In this document: piece by piece, positions 51,734-63,248 of the stretch
How positions within the stretch are numbered: position 1 is the first letter of the stretch
How the letters are laid out: the number at the start of each line of letters is the position of its first letter
Assembly: GCA_022578965.1 (NCBI GenBank)
Contig: MU400521.1
Span: 248,001 to 312,000 of the forward strand
Origin: Xylaria sp. FL1777
Lineage: Eukaryota; Ascomycota; Sordariomycetes; Xylariales; Xylariaceae
Reading direction: 5' to 3'
Length of the DNA: 64,000 bases
Notes under the pieces: model-generated
Databases searched by the model: none
Told to the model about the DNA's origin: nothing
Seen by the model: the letters and a program-made list of their open reading frames with translations, nothing else
Position numbers and translations under genes: made by a program

Positions 51734-54533
51734 ATGTCTGCGGCTCGCTCAACTGGATCCCCGACTCTCCGCCGTACTCCGGCATCCAAGACGGTCCCAA
51801 TCCAGATGGACGAAAACATCAAGGTCGGCAAGGAGGATTTCTCTATTGCCGCTGTAAGTGACCAGCTCAAGTCCCTCCTCATTTTTGTAAGTGCAGTCAT
51901 GATTATATCATTGGGCTATCGAGTCACCCTACGCTAGAAATGGTTGCTACTCCTGGCTACGCCATGTCACCCATCTCGTCCAGTTAGCTATATCCTCCAA
52001 TCAGACTTACAACCCCCTCTGTCTTTCATTGGAGCTAACCCACATCTGTTACAGGAACCGGATGCTGCATCTTCACAGAAGAGATCTACCGGTGTTCTCT
52101 CAACCTCGTCACTAGTCAATCAAAGCTGTCCTAAGGTCAGTGGCGGCGACTTGGCTCAGCTAAAAAATTATTTGCAGCTGATATCTTTGGGACAGAGGAC
52201 CAAGCTGAACCTCGAATCATTCGGATCTTCTGAAATCCCGGAACCGGGTCTGGCCAATCCTACTCCGCCCAGACTAATCCGACAAACATCAGGCCTTCCT
52301 CCCATTGGCAGCGCCCTTAATTACTCGGCAGATGCTACCGACGGTCACAAACTGGAACACACCGCTACCAGCAGCTCGGTACCGATCACTCCTGCCACCG
52401 AGGTTTTCGGAAACACAGCACCCGCTATCCGGCCGTCAAGCGCTACAATGAATGAATCCACTACCAGCGATGAAGAGGTAATGCGTCTTAAGTTCGAGCT
52501 TGCCCAGGCCCAGAACAAAATAACTCGCCTTGACCAGGAACTCGCTTCGACTCGCCATGGGCACTTTGGCCTAGACCAGCCGACCAGTATCTCTCCCGTT
52601 GATACTGGGTTCTCTGGGGGAAACCAATCTGCACCTCCTGTGTCACGCACTACTAGTATTCACCCCGCCAACACCAATACGCAATACATCAGTAGAGACG
52701 GCGGCCACCCCTGGTCTGGTTATGACGACAGTCGATCTGATACCAGCGATGCTCTGTCGGCGACTGGCTTCAATCGTTCCCGCAATATTTGGGGAGGTAT
52801 GAAACAAACTCCGAGGGCCATTGGCCCAAACGGCCTCCCACCTTCAGAGATGCCGCAGAACGGACCGTGGATTGGACGAGCTGCAAGTCACAGCTATGTC
52901 GAGCCTAGCATGTCTTACGACCCTGCTACCACTGGAAATCTCCGGCCTGAACGACTGACCCCGGATTTCGACTTTACTACAAAGCCTCTTGGCAGTAGAC
53001 GGGGTAATCGTTACGATACTCGATTTGGCGGTCAAAGTTTTGGCGGCACTACGCAAAGCTATAGCAGTCAGGGCTATGGTGGATATGCTTATCCTCAAGG
53101 GCAGTACGACCCTGGTGCAATTACATCAGGTGGCTCGCAAAATAGCATGGGTCCTGGAGTATATCCTAGCTATCAACCAACGCCTGTTGGTACCCCTCTA
53201 TCCCCCCTGGCGAGCGAATTTACATCGATGTCGGGTAGTGCTGGACCATGGAAATCCGAGGTAAGTTGACAGCGAAATGTCCCGCATATATGTGCTACCT
53301 AACCTCGTACTTATAATAGCCAACCTCGACCGAGGGACAAACATACCTTCCTACCACGGAGCCGCTGAATTACCGCCGACTACTAGACCGCAATGTCAAC
53401 TGCAATTGGAAGTATATTGTTGACAAGATCGTATGTAGCAATGATCAACAAGCTTCTATCTTCCTCCAACAGAAGCTTAAGGTCGGGACTCCGGATCAGA
53501 AGTATGAGATCGTCGAGGCGATTGTTGCCCAAGCTTATCCTCTGATGGTCAATCGATTCGGAAACTTTCTGGTGCAGCGATGCTTTGAGCATGGTACCCC
53601 GGAGCAGGTGATAAAGATTGCAGAAGCCATTAGAGGATGTACCCTCACCTTGTCTATGGACCCATTCGGATGCCATGTGGTCCAAAAAGCCTTCGATTCC
53701 GTTCCAGAAGACTACAAAGCTATTATGGTTCATGAGCTCCTACGTCGTATCCCCGAGACTGTTATCCATCGCTATGCCTGCCATGTTTGGCAGAAGCTCT
53801 TTGAGCTCAGATGGACCGAGTCTCCACCTCAAATTATGAAATATGTAAACGAAGCCCTCCGTGGCATGTGGCATGAGGTTGCCCTAGGCGAGACTGGGAG
53901 TCTTGTCGTCCAAAATATTTTTGAGAATTGTCTTGAGGAAGATAAGGTCTGTTATCCCTTACTCGGTGATTGCCTGCCTATGTAGTCGTGCTAACAATCA
54001 CTCAGCGGCCTTGTATCGAAGAAGTACTAAGCAACATTGATATCGTTGCACATGGACAGTTCGGCAACTGGTGTATCCAACACATCTGCGAACACGGCGC
54101 GCCGGCTGACCGCAGCAGAGCAATTGACCATGTGATCCGCTATGCCGCTGAATATAGCATGGATCAGTACGCCTCCAAGGTAGTTGAGAAGTGTTTGAAG
54201 ATTGGAGGAGCAGAATTTCTAACGCGCTACCTTGATCGAGTCTGTGAAGGTCGCATCGACCGCCCTCGCATTCCCTTGATTGACATCGCAAGCGACCAAT
54301 ATGGTAACTATCTAATCCAATGGATCTTACAACATGCCAACCCACAACATAAAGAGATTGTGGCCGCTCACATTCGAAAGCACATGGTGTCTCTTCGCGG
54401 ATCCAAGTTCGGGAGCCGAGTCGGTATGCTGTGTACAAATCCTGCCATTGCCACACGACCTGGGCCTGGTGTTGGACCTGGTGTTGGGCGTATGCCTGCA
54501 GGGCCTCGCTTTGGCGGTCGTGCATACCAATAA
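51734..54533 (+). CDS. Pumilio-family (PUF) RNA-binding protein
   Basis: Sequence-specific 3'-UTR binder that represses or localises mRNAs. Exons 51734-51853, 52055-53260, 53320-53946 and 54006-54533 give 826 aa. The first 440 residues are Ser/Thr/Gly-rich and disordered, with a short coiled coil (VMRLKFELAQAQNKITRLDQELAS) and a Tyr/Gly/Gln-rich stretch (QSYSSQGYGGYAYPQGQYD). PUF repeats occupy about 480-790: ANRFGNFLVQ-type helices appear as MVNRFGNFLVQRCFEHG, MDPFGCHVVQKAFD, IHRYACHVWQKLFEL, GETGSLVVQNIFENC, HGQFGNWCIQHICEHG, MDQYASKVVEKCLK and SDQYGNYLIQWILQHA. The RNA-edge residues can be read in each helix (NxxxQ, CxxxQ and so on). The Gly/Arg/Pro-rich C-terminus ends RFGGRAYQ. Fits the JSN1/Puf-like fungal group rather than canonical Puf3; the exact subgroup is uncertain. 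Confidence 0.92.
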
Positions 54534-55909
54534 TTGCAGTCACTCTTCGAAAGTCATATTTACCCGATCGATTTTACGATAGTCGGTAATTGTCGTTCTC
54601 TGCTAGCCATGGCTTTGCAGAATGTCGGTGTTTGTTGTTCTGCCTTGCGTTGTAATAAAATTTCTTGTTTCTAATAGTCAGCTTCCGAACTACCAATACC
54701 TCGACGAATTTGAGCTCGATTGTTGTTCGGAGCGATCAACATATGACAAGTCGCACAGAAATATCATCTGGAGCAGACAATTTACAAATCATACCTCTAC
54801 GACATCCTACGCCCAGCAGGCTACTGCCTTGCCTGGGTGCTTTGGACACATCATGGTTATGGATGTTGCGATATGGCGTCGAATGTTCGGAACACATCGC
54901 CGTCCTACCCAGCGTTGAGCCTAGGTTTCATCACCTCGGTCGATCTGAGTAGGGGTTAATTTCCCGTTCACTCAAAGTGCCATACGGCATGGTCATGACG
55001 TATTGTCTCATATAGTTGCGTGGATGGTTTCCTCAATCTCAACCGCGTAGAACATTCTGCAAAGAATAAAATACTCTGTGTTGGTCATTGGAGAATTCAG
55101 GTTGCAGTTTTTCAAGTGGTATTACAAAAAGAAAATCCGGTGAGCTGGGAAAGGGTTAGTAGGTCTAAACATAATGAAGTAAGGGATTCCCATGCTCTTG
55201 TATTTTGTGCTATGAAGAGGCAGTGTTACATAGGCTCTAGTTTGTACTAACCAGAAGTTTCTTTACATACTCTCTGCGTCTAGAGTTACTATGGATGTTC
55301 ATTTCAAACCAAGGCTACGTCTCTAGAATGAAATATCTCGGTGTCTCCAGTCGCGAGACGGAGGTGACCCTTAGCTGATGCGACGTCTTAGTCAGATAGG
55401 CCTGGAAATGCTGCCATCCTGGTCACTGCCATATACCACTTTGGTTTGGTCCGCGCATTGGCTGAAGACTTTTTCCTGACTAAATCATTGGCGAGAAGCT
55501 CGACAAGATGACTAAACAATAAGTCTTCAGAAGACTAGCTTAATCATTCTAACAGCGACCGTTATAGAAGCATATGCATGTGCATATGCAAAAATGCTTG
55601 TTAGCATTATCAGAAAAATTAGGGGCTGGGGATAACATCAGATAAGGCCGACTTCAGCTATGAGGGGGTTCAGACTGCCAGTCTGCCTATATCAAGTCAT
55701 TGTTACATTGCATGGTGTGGCGCGGCATTGCGATTGGAACTGACGATAAATCGCTGAATCCCCTTTCCTCCATTTCAATCGTCGTCTCTATTGACTTAAG
55801 CGTCATTCACCTCTGAGCAAAAACGACCGCTAAGCGACTACCCTGAGCTGCTTCAAAACAACAGAGTTCTCTACTCTTACATACTCCTAATCGAAAGCGA
55901 CATTTACAA
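54534..55909. other. Intergenic
   Basis: 3' flank of the PUF gene and promoter of the NLR gene. It contains a 9-nt inverted repeat at 55570-55589. No gene recognised. Confidence 0.5.
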
Positions 55910-58473
55910 ATGGGCGATCCACTGTCTGTAGCTGGAACCGCGGTTGGGGTCGTCTCTCTCGGTATCCAGGTGACGCAGTCGTTGTTTCAATATTACACTG
56001 CCCTGAAGTCCCAGAACACCGATATACGTTACACGATGAAGAAGATCCATGATTTATTGGAGACCTTTAAGTGTTTAAGTAACCATATCGATAACCGCCG
56101 ATTCAGAGCCGACGAGGAGGGCTTGATTAAAAAGATCGAGTCTCATATAGAAGGGTGTGAAGAAATCATTAAAGAGCTAGAGGAGGAGGCGGTCAAGTTT
56201 AAGGAGACCCCAATCGTTAGCATTCGGTCTGCCATCCAAACAACGGTCCGCCGCGCTGCATATCCTTTGCGGCAGAGCACATTAAAGAAGCTAGAGGAAG
56301 ACGTCGACGACGTCACCTATCGCCTTCAACTAACCCTGCAACTACTGCAGCAGGAGGTGATTGACCGTGTTCAAGATGATATCGAAGATGTCAAGGCATT
56401 ATTAAAACTAGTTGGGTCCTCGCAACGTTCTACCGAGCTCCAGATTTGGTTCAAAGCCCCAGACGCTACCATCAACTTCAACGAAGCCCATAAGAAGAAG
56501 CATCCACGCACAGGGCTTTGGCTCGTCCAAGGCAAAGCCTTCAAGAACTGGCTTGATAGTCCCAAATCATTCCTATGGCTACGAGGCTTCGCAGGATGTG
56601 GCAAGTCTGTACTGTGTTCAACTGCCATCCAGTTTGCTTTCCGGCATCGCAGGTCAGATCCAAGAACAGGCGTTGCTTTTTTCTTCTTCACCTTCAGTGA
56701 CGAGAGTAAACAAGACGCCTCTGCCATGCTTCGAGCGCTAATACTACAGTTATCAACGCAACATGGTAATTACGATGGTTTGTCACGCTTGCACGATATG
56801 TACCCTCATGGTAGTCCGCCTGACGACGCTCTCTTGGATTGTCTCTATCAACTCGTAAGAACGTTTCATAACGTCTACATACTACTAGATGCACTAGACG
56901 AAAGCCCACGGAGTAAACACAGAGAAGACGTGCTTCAAGTCTTGAGGGAAATACGTGCATGGGAAGAGCCAAGCTTGCACCTCCTAGTGACTAGCCGGGA
57001 TGAAGTCGACATTCGAAACGAATTGCAAGCATTGCCGGAAGAGTCCCTCGCAATGGCGAATTCGGAGGTTGATCAAGATATAGCTACTTTTGTTGCCCAA
57101 CACCTCCGAGAAAGGAGACAGCTTCGGAAGTGGGAGAAGCACTATGACCGCATTCAGGAGACGCTGACTAATCGAGCGAATGGAGTGTTAGTACCCTTCC
57201 GACTCCAATATGATTTTCCTAACCTATTAGCAGTTTCCGTTGGGTGGAATGCCAATTCAAATCACTAGAAATTTGCCCACCAATTCCGCGTTTACTCGAG
57301 GGGCTCCTTCAGTCACTGCCACGATCGCTAGACGAGACTTATGCTCGGATGCTTGAGAATATCGCGCCCGACTTGCGGGACTACGCTCGGCAAATGTTAA
57401 CAGTACTCTGCTGTGCTATAAGACCTCTGACAGAATTGGAGCTTATAGATGCTCTTGCAGTCAAACTTGGTGAACGGCCGACATTTGATACTGCGCGCAG
57501 GTGTGAAGATGCTGATGCGCTTCAAGACGTCTGTCCGGGATTTACGGAGAGATATATAGACCTCGAAACCGGACAAAGTATTCTTCGAATTGCGCACTTC
57601 TCTGTTCGAGAATATCTCGAATCAGAGAGAATACTTGATCATAAGAGCGTTGCTCTATTCCACGTTCGGAAACAAGACGGGCACTCTGACATGGCAAGTA
57701 TCTGCTTGGCCTTGTTGCTCGACCCCGAACTAAAGAAACTGTCCCATATTTACGATCTTAACGGAGCGTATCCACTAGCCCGGTATTCTGCTGAGTATTG
57801 GCATACACATGTTTCAAAGGGCACCCTAAGAAACGAAATTGAAGTGCAGACCCTAGAATTATTCCGGGACACAAAAGGCACCTTTAAGTCCTGGGTAAGA
57901 CTATGGAATGATTATGTGACCTTTAATAATAGGGACTGGATTGCAGAAGATAATCCTATCTATGCTGTCGCGTACCTTGGGCTAGCTAAAACGCTCAGTG
58001 AGCTTCTTGGCGGAGACCGCTCGATGATTCTACCTATACTCTCTACCTCGACGGCAATTGAACTTATAAATACCAAGGGTGGAGCCTACGGGACCGCACT
58101 CCATGTGGCATCATATCAAGGCTATACTAAGATGGTGAACATCTTGCTCGAGCATGGTGCTAATATAAATGCTGATGGCGACTGCTGCTCTGCCCTCGAA
58201 CTCGCTATATATGTAGGAAACGAAACGATGGTGCGACTATTGTTAGACAAAGGTGCCGACATAAATTCGGTTGGTCCTAACTTGTTTCCTTTCAAGTACG
58301 AAATGGGAAAAAATATACGACCATTATCAGCCGAAGATGCTCACTTGGATCCTAAGAGACGTTATGTGAGAGATTTGCGCTCGATGCTCCTTTTGTTAAA
58401 AGAAAATAACGAAAATACGGGGCTAGACAAGGCCGTCAATACGCCCATTCGAAAAGATAACGACATACCATAG
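55910..58473 (+). CDS. NACHT-ankyrin NLR-like STAND receptor
   Basis: Fungal STAND NTPase of the type involved in non-self recognition and regulated cell death. Exons 55910-57186 and 57234-58473 give 838 aa. The N-terminal helical effector-type domain (MGDPLSVAGTAVGVVSLGIQ onward, to about 165) belongs to the fungal Helo-like/NACHT N-terminal group. The NACHT core has the P-loop GFAGCGKS (226-233), Walker B VYILLDALDE (322-331), a sensor-like LLVTSRDE, and the winged-helix segment (SLPRSLDETYARMLENI, RIAHFSVREYLES). Only two clear ankyrin repeats follow (GTALHVASYQGYTKMVNILL about 713-732; SALELAIYVGNETMVRLLLD about 745-764), then a degenerate tail. The splice restores ANGVFRWVECQ. The short repeat array is at the low end for this class. 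No toxin activity is implied. Confidence 0.92.
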
Positions 58474-59297
58474 TTAAACTGAATGCTGTGGTAATGTCTT
58501 CATAGTACTTCAGAAACAGGCGCGAATGAAAATGCTCTAATACAAGACAAACGTGTCGATCCAATAGCCACAGACAACAACAGGTGCATGACGCTGGATT
58601 TTGGCTTCAAAGAATGGTTAACTAGACGAAGTTGGGTCGCTGCCCAGGAAAAGAGCTGACATACAGTAGCTAGCAAGGATGCCCTAACACTACCTTGTTC
58701 GGCTATATGGGATAGGGTTTATAGATCTAGAGGTGGGCGATGGTTAGGGTCGCATCGCACTGTTGTAGCTAGGTAACGGGTATTCAAGTGCAGGAACTTG
58801 TTGACGAGGCCACCACAACAAGTTCATGTTCTATCAAACACGCTCCAAGTTCTTCATGAATTCTATATCCTAAATATGCGTCTATAGCGCCTAAGAAACC
58901 ACTTAGAGTTGGCATGCAAGTAGATTGATAAATCTTCGCTGAAAAGAGGGCATACGCCAACGCTACTATCACAAGTTTGGGAAGAGGAAAAGTTGTTTAA
59001 CTTCCAATGTACGATTCATCTTCTACTTATCTTCCTCTCACCACTCTACTGCTTTCTGGCCGTCTCTTGTAACTCCTCGATGGAAATAAATATGCGACAT
59101 ATGTACATTTACTACGCATTTGCGTAGTGCATCCCCATTCAACTTAGCGGCAACAAAGGGAATAATTTTTAAGCCCCTTTCTACCCTCTATTGGATTGGT
59201 GGGCGCTTTTCATAGACGAACCTATGCGGCAAATATCCCGCGTCTATGACTTTTCCCTCATTACAAGTCGACCGATCTTTGGCTCTTGTTATCGTGA
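58474..59297. other. Intergenic between convergent genes
   Basis: 3' flanks of the NLR and nuo78 genes. I looked for missing ankyrin repeats just after the NLR stop and found none clear. Confidence 0.5.
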
Positions 59298-61846
59298 TCA
59301 TGCACCGTAAGCAACCTGTCCCATGGGCTTATCTTCACCCATACCGGGTGCCATAAAGTTCGTGTCAGGATTACCGGTCGCCTTAGCAGCTGAGCAACGC
59401 GCCATTGTGGGTGAACTAGTCAATTGAGTTAGCAAAGCTTGTTTAGTTGCTCATGAATAATAAGTTTCCGGCTTACCTCCTTGAAATAACGTCTGTGAAG
59501 TAGAAGTCGTTGATGACCTTCTTAAGAGGCTCACCGGTAGACTTTGCACCCTTGTTCTGATCTACCAGTTGTACCTTGCTCAGTTGTGGGAGTGATGTGG
59601 GCTCGACAACATCGTAGGCAGCAAGGGCAGGACTGATCTCAACCATTCTATCTCGCAGCATGGCGACATCGTCGTATGGAAGAGGAGCGCCGAGGAACTC
59701 ACTGACAGCACGGATAATCTTCCAGTCTGTGCGAGCTGCGCCAGGCAATGAGGTGGCGGCACGAGTCATCTGCACCCGTCCTTCAGTGTTGACGTATGTG
59801 CCAGCTTTTTCCGTGTATGCAGCTGCGGGCAGAACGATGTCGGCAATCTGAGCTCCCCGATCACCGTGGTGGCCCTGGTACACAACGAAAGCATCTTTAG
59901 GGATATCAGCATCAGCGAACTCATCAGCGCCGAGGAGCCAGACGAATTTAGGTTTGGTTTCTGCAACAGCGGGAGAAGGTGTTGTAAAGCCAACCTCGAA
60001 AGCGCCTGCTCTCGAAGCTGCCCTCTGTAAGATGTTGAAGCCGTTGTGCTCCTCAGTCAAGAAGTTGGCAGCATTCTTGTCAACGAACGCACCAATAAGC
60101 TCGTAGAAAGCCTTGGCATCGGGATGATCCGTGACACCAGAGCCAACAACGATCATAGGCTTCTTCGCTGCTTGCAGTTTCTTTCCGAAGGGACCGGCAA
60201 GAACCTTCTTCAGAGCGGCAATATCGGTACCGAGGTGCTCAAACTCGAAGGTTGAGTTCCAAGTCTCACCAACAACACCGATTTCCAAATCCGATCGAAG
60301 CCATTGCTTGCGGATACGAGCATTTAGGCCGGCAGCTTCATGCCTTGGGTTGGTGCCAACAAGAAGTAAACAATCGACATTCTCTACACCCCAGATCTTG
60401 GAGTTAAAGAGGTAGTTGGAACGAATATCAACACCGTGAGCAATTGGCTGGCTTCCAGAAGGCATATCGAGGGCAAAGTTGTCGTGGCCAAGTTTGTTCG
60501 CTAGATCCTTCATAGCCACGAGAGATTCGACTTCTGTTAGCTCACCGGCGATCGCCTTGAACTCGTTCGGCTTGGGCGCAAGATGTTGGTAAGCGGCGCC
60601 AATCTCAGTGAGAGCTTGCTCCCAAGTAACAGGCTCGAATTTGTCTTTTCTCCGGACCAGAGGCATCGTAAGGCGCTGGGTCTTCAGACCATCACAGGCG
60701 AATCGAGTCTTATCGTTAATCCACTCCTCGTTTACATCGTCATTTAGGCGGGGCTGAACACGCAAGACCTCAAGGCCACGGCTGTCGACACGAATTGCAG
60801 ATCCCAATCCATCCAACACATCGATAGACTCCGTCTTCTTCAGCTCCCAAGGACGAGCACGGAAGGCGTATGGTTTCGACGTAAGAGCGCCGACAGGGCA
60901 GAGATCGATAACGTTACCGGACATTTCGGAGTCGAGGTTCTGTTCAAGGTAGGTACCGATCTGAATGTCATTACCGCGACCGAATGATCCCATTTCAGGA
61001 GCACCAGCAACGTCATTTGCGAATCGGATACACCTCGTGCAGTGAATGCATCGGTTCATCGAGGTCTTGATGAGGGGTCCAATATTCTTGTCCTCGACAG
61101 CTCGTTTGCCACCGACTTCGTGGAATCGGCCTCTGTCACCACCGTACCGCATAGACTGGTCCTGAAGATCACACTCGCCACCTTGGTCGCAGATAGGGCA
61201 GTCGAGGGGGTGGTTTGCCAGCAAAAATTCCATGACTCCTTCTCTGGCTTTGTGTGTGAGCGGTGAGTTCGTCTTCACCACCATGCCGGGCTGTACAGGC
61301 CAGGCACACGAGGCGACGGGTTTAGGGGCGCGTTCGACTTCGACGAGACACATACGACAGTTACCGGCGATCATTAATTTTCTGAGAGATATTGTTAGCA
61401 AGACCGGGGGATCCAGGGCCGGAAGTGAGGTGGTATTCGTACTCGTGGTAACAATATCTGAGAATAACAATGTTAGTAACGGACCCAAACACGTCTTACG
61501 ATGTACCGAGGTCGCTCGCTAACCTGGGAATTGTGACGCCTGCCTTCTCGCAGGCCTGGATTAAAGCCGACCCGGCTGTTGTTGCGCAGTTAGTGGTGGC
61601 AACCTCGTAGCACCGGCCGTGTCATAAGTCAGTGGTCTCCATACCTTCAATCGACACCTTCTTTCCATCTAGAAGCCGTTAGCAAGCGTCCCAAAGGCGT
61701 TCTGCGCTGCCCGGTGGCTACGACTGACCAATTGTGAGCTCGACCTCGGCCGGGCGTTGGGGTGAGGCGGAAAAGGCTCTCGAAGCCTTGGCGGCAACCT
61801 GCCGGGGCGTCCGCCAAGCCGAACGAGCCAGAGTCTGTCGAAGCAT
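59298..61846 (-). CDS. nuo78: NADH:ubiquinone oxidoreductase 75/78-kDa subunit
   Basis: Largest Fe-S subunit of mitochondrial complex I (NDUFS1/NuoG), passing electrons from NADH toward quinone. Exons: 61846-61729, 61668-61645, 61575-61524, 61457-61443, 61381-59477 and 59415-59298 (743 aa, the normal fungal length). The N-terminal presequence (MLRQTLARSAWRTPRQVAAK) precedes the 2Fe-2S ferredoxin domain (VELTIDGKKVSIEAGSAL, RYCYHEKL, GNCRMCLVEVE), the His/Cys N3 ligands (HPLDCPICDQGGECDLQ) and the N4 ligands (CIHCTRCIRFANDVAG). The molybdopterin-oxidoreductase-like domain makes up the rest. The C-terminus reads SRSSPTMARCSAAK ... GMGEDKPMGQVAYGA, typical of fungi. Two internal exons are only 24 and 15 nt long, yet the spliced protein is continuous with the family. 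Confidence 0.96.
61443..61457 (-). other. 15-nt microexon of nuo78
   Basis: Encodes the end of Arg then Tyr-Cys-Tyr-His and two bases of Glu, including a 2Fe-2S ligand Cys. Flanked by CAG and GTACGA. Confidence 0.85.
61645..61668 (-). other. 24-nt microexon of nuo78
   Basis: Encodes DGKKVSIE with split codons at both ends; flanked by CTAG and GTATGG. Confidence 0.85.
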
Positions 61847-63248
61847 CGTGTCGTCCCGACGGAATATGAGGCAGAGGGGAGGGGGGACCGGAGGGGGTGG
61901 CGGTCAATTGACTGATGGGGCCGGCTCGAGGTGTTGACGTCCTTTGCTAGAAGATGCTTGAATCGCTCACTGGCTGACTTGGAGCATTGCATTAGATGAA
62001 TGGACGGATGGAACGATTACACAGCACTGGCTCTCATTGGCTGGTGGCTCCAGAGGTGGTGGCGCTAGTCACTTAAGCGGGCGATTATTTCACAAGTCTC
62101 ATCATTGGTCGTAATAGCTCTGTCTGTATCCACTTAACTTACCTAATCAATGGTCCACTCATCCGCATAGCTTGGGCCAATACAATCTCTGCCTCAAAAG
62201 GTGGGTCTACTGCCCGTTAGCTCATTTAATCAATCTCAATTTTTGTCCCATTCTTGGATTCCTCTTTTCTCTTTCAACAACAAATTGTACACGGGCACAT
62301 TTTATTGTAGGTGAGCTTGAACAAGCATCTGGTTTCGCCAGGGCTCTTGTTGCAGTCGAGTCTTCCTCTATCTTGTGCTCCAGAGTAATCCCTTTTTGAC
62401 GCCGAATATGGAAGCAAGTGAGAGCTTTACAGTTAGAATGATCTCTGCCTCTTACCGCCGGTCGTTACATCTTCTTCCTACTCGTCTATGTGAAGTCTCT
62501 ATTTGATGGTTACCAAACAACCAATCATGACATGATGTAGTGAACTAAGCGAGTCGGATCTCGCGATATAATATTCCCTTAGTACACTCATCAATTACAT
62601 TGAATGGTGAGTCAGCCTCTTTTTGTTTCCCTTCCGACCACCATACAAAGCATCACGTTCTACTGGGAACAAAGTGCGAAGTCCTGATAGATGGTTCATC
62701 GCCCTCGATCCGCACGCGACCATCTAGACTAGGAATGAATTCTATAGCATACCGTAGGTACCTTTCAAGATGTTGATATTACGAAAAAGTTTCCCGAATG
62801 GTCACTGGGCGTGTTTTTCGGTAACCGGTCTACGGGAGTTCAAATCTGCAACTTTGCATACACGGGAGGTACAATGCTCCCACGTTATCACAATAGACGA
62901 TTATTTATGTTGTGAGGGGTACTTACCCCCCTTTTGATCTTAGCTAAGCACCTTGGTAGATATGGATTATCAATCTCAGTGGTCTAGGGCTTCACGGATA
63001 AGTTGAAAACCGAAGATAATTTGTTTGAAATGTGGTCTTGACTCATAAATTCATCGCTATCTATCGCTCGTGATGCTCATGCAATATAACAAAGGCAACT
63101 CTACCCATGCAACCCCCTTAACTCCGGAAATACAAATGTCCTATACTCCACCCCAAAATTTCATACAGAAAACATGAACATCGTTAGAGATGTGTCTATG
63201 TACAAGTCTTCTCTGTTTCCCTCTTCTTTGTAGTGTGTATTTGTTTAT
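61847..63248. other. Intergenic
   Basis: Promoter of nuo78 and 3' flank of the PKS gene. No gene recognised. Confidence 0.5.
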
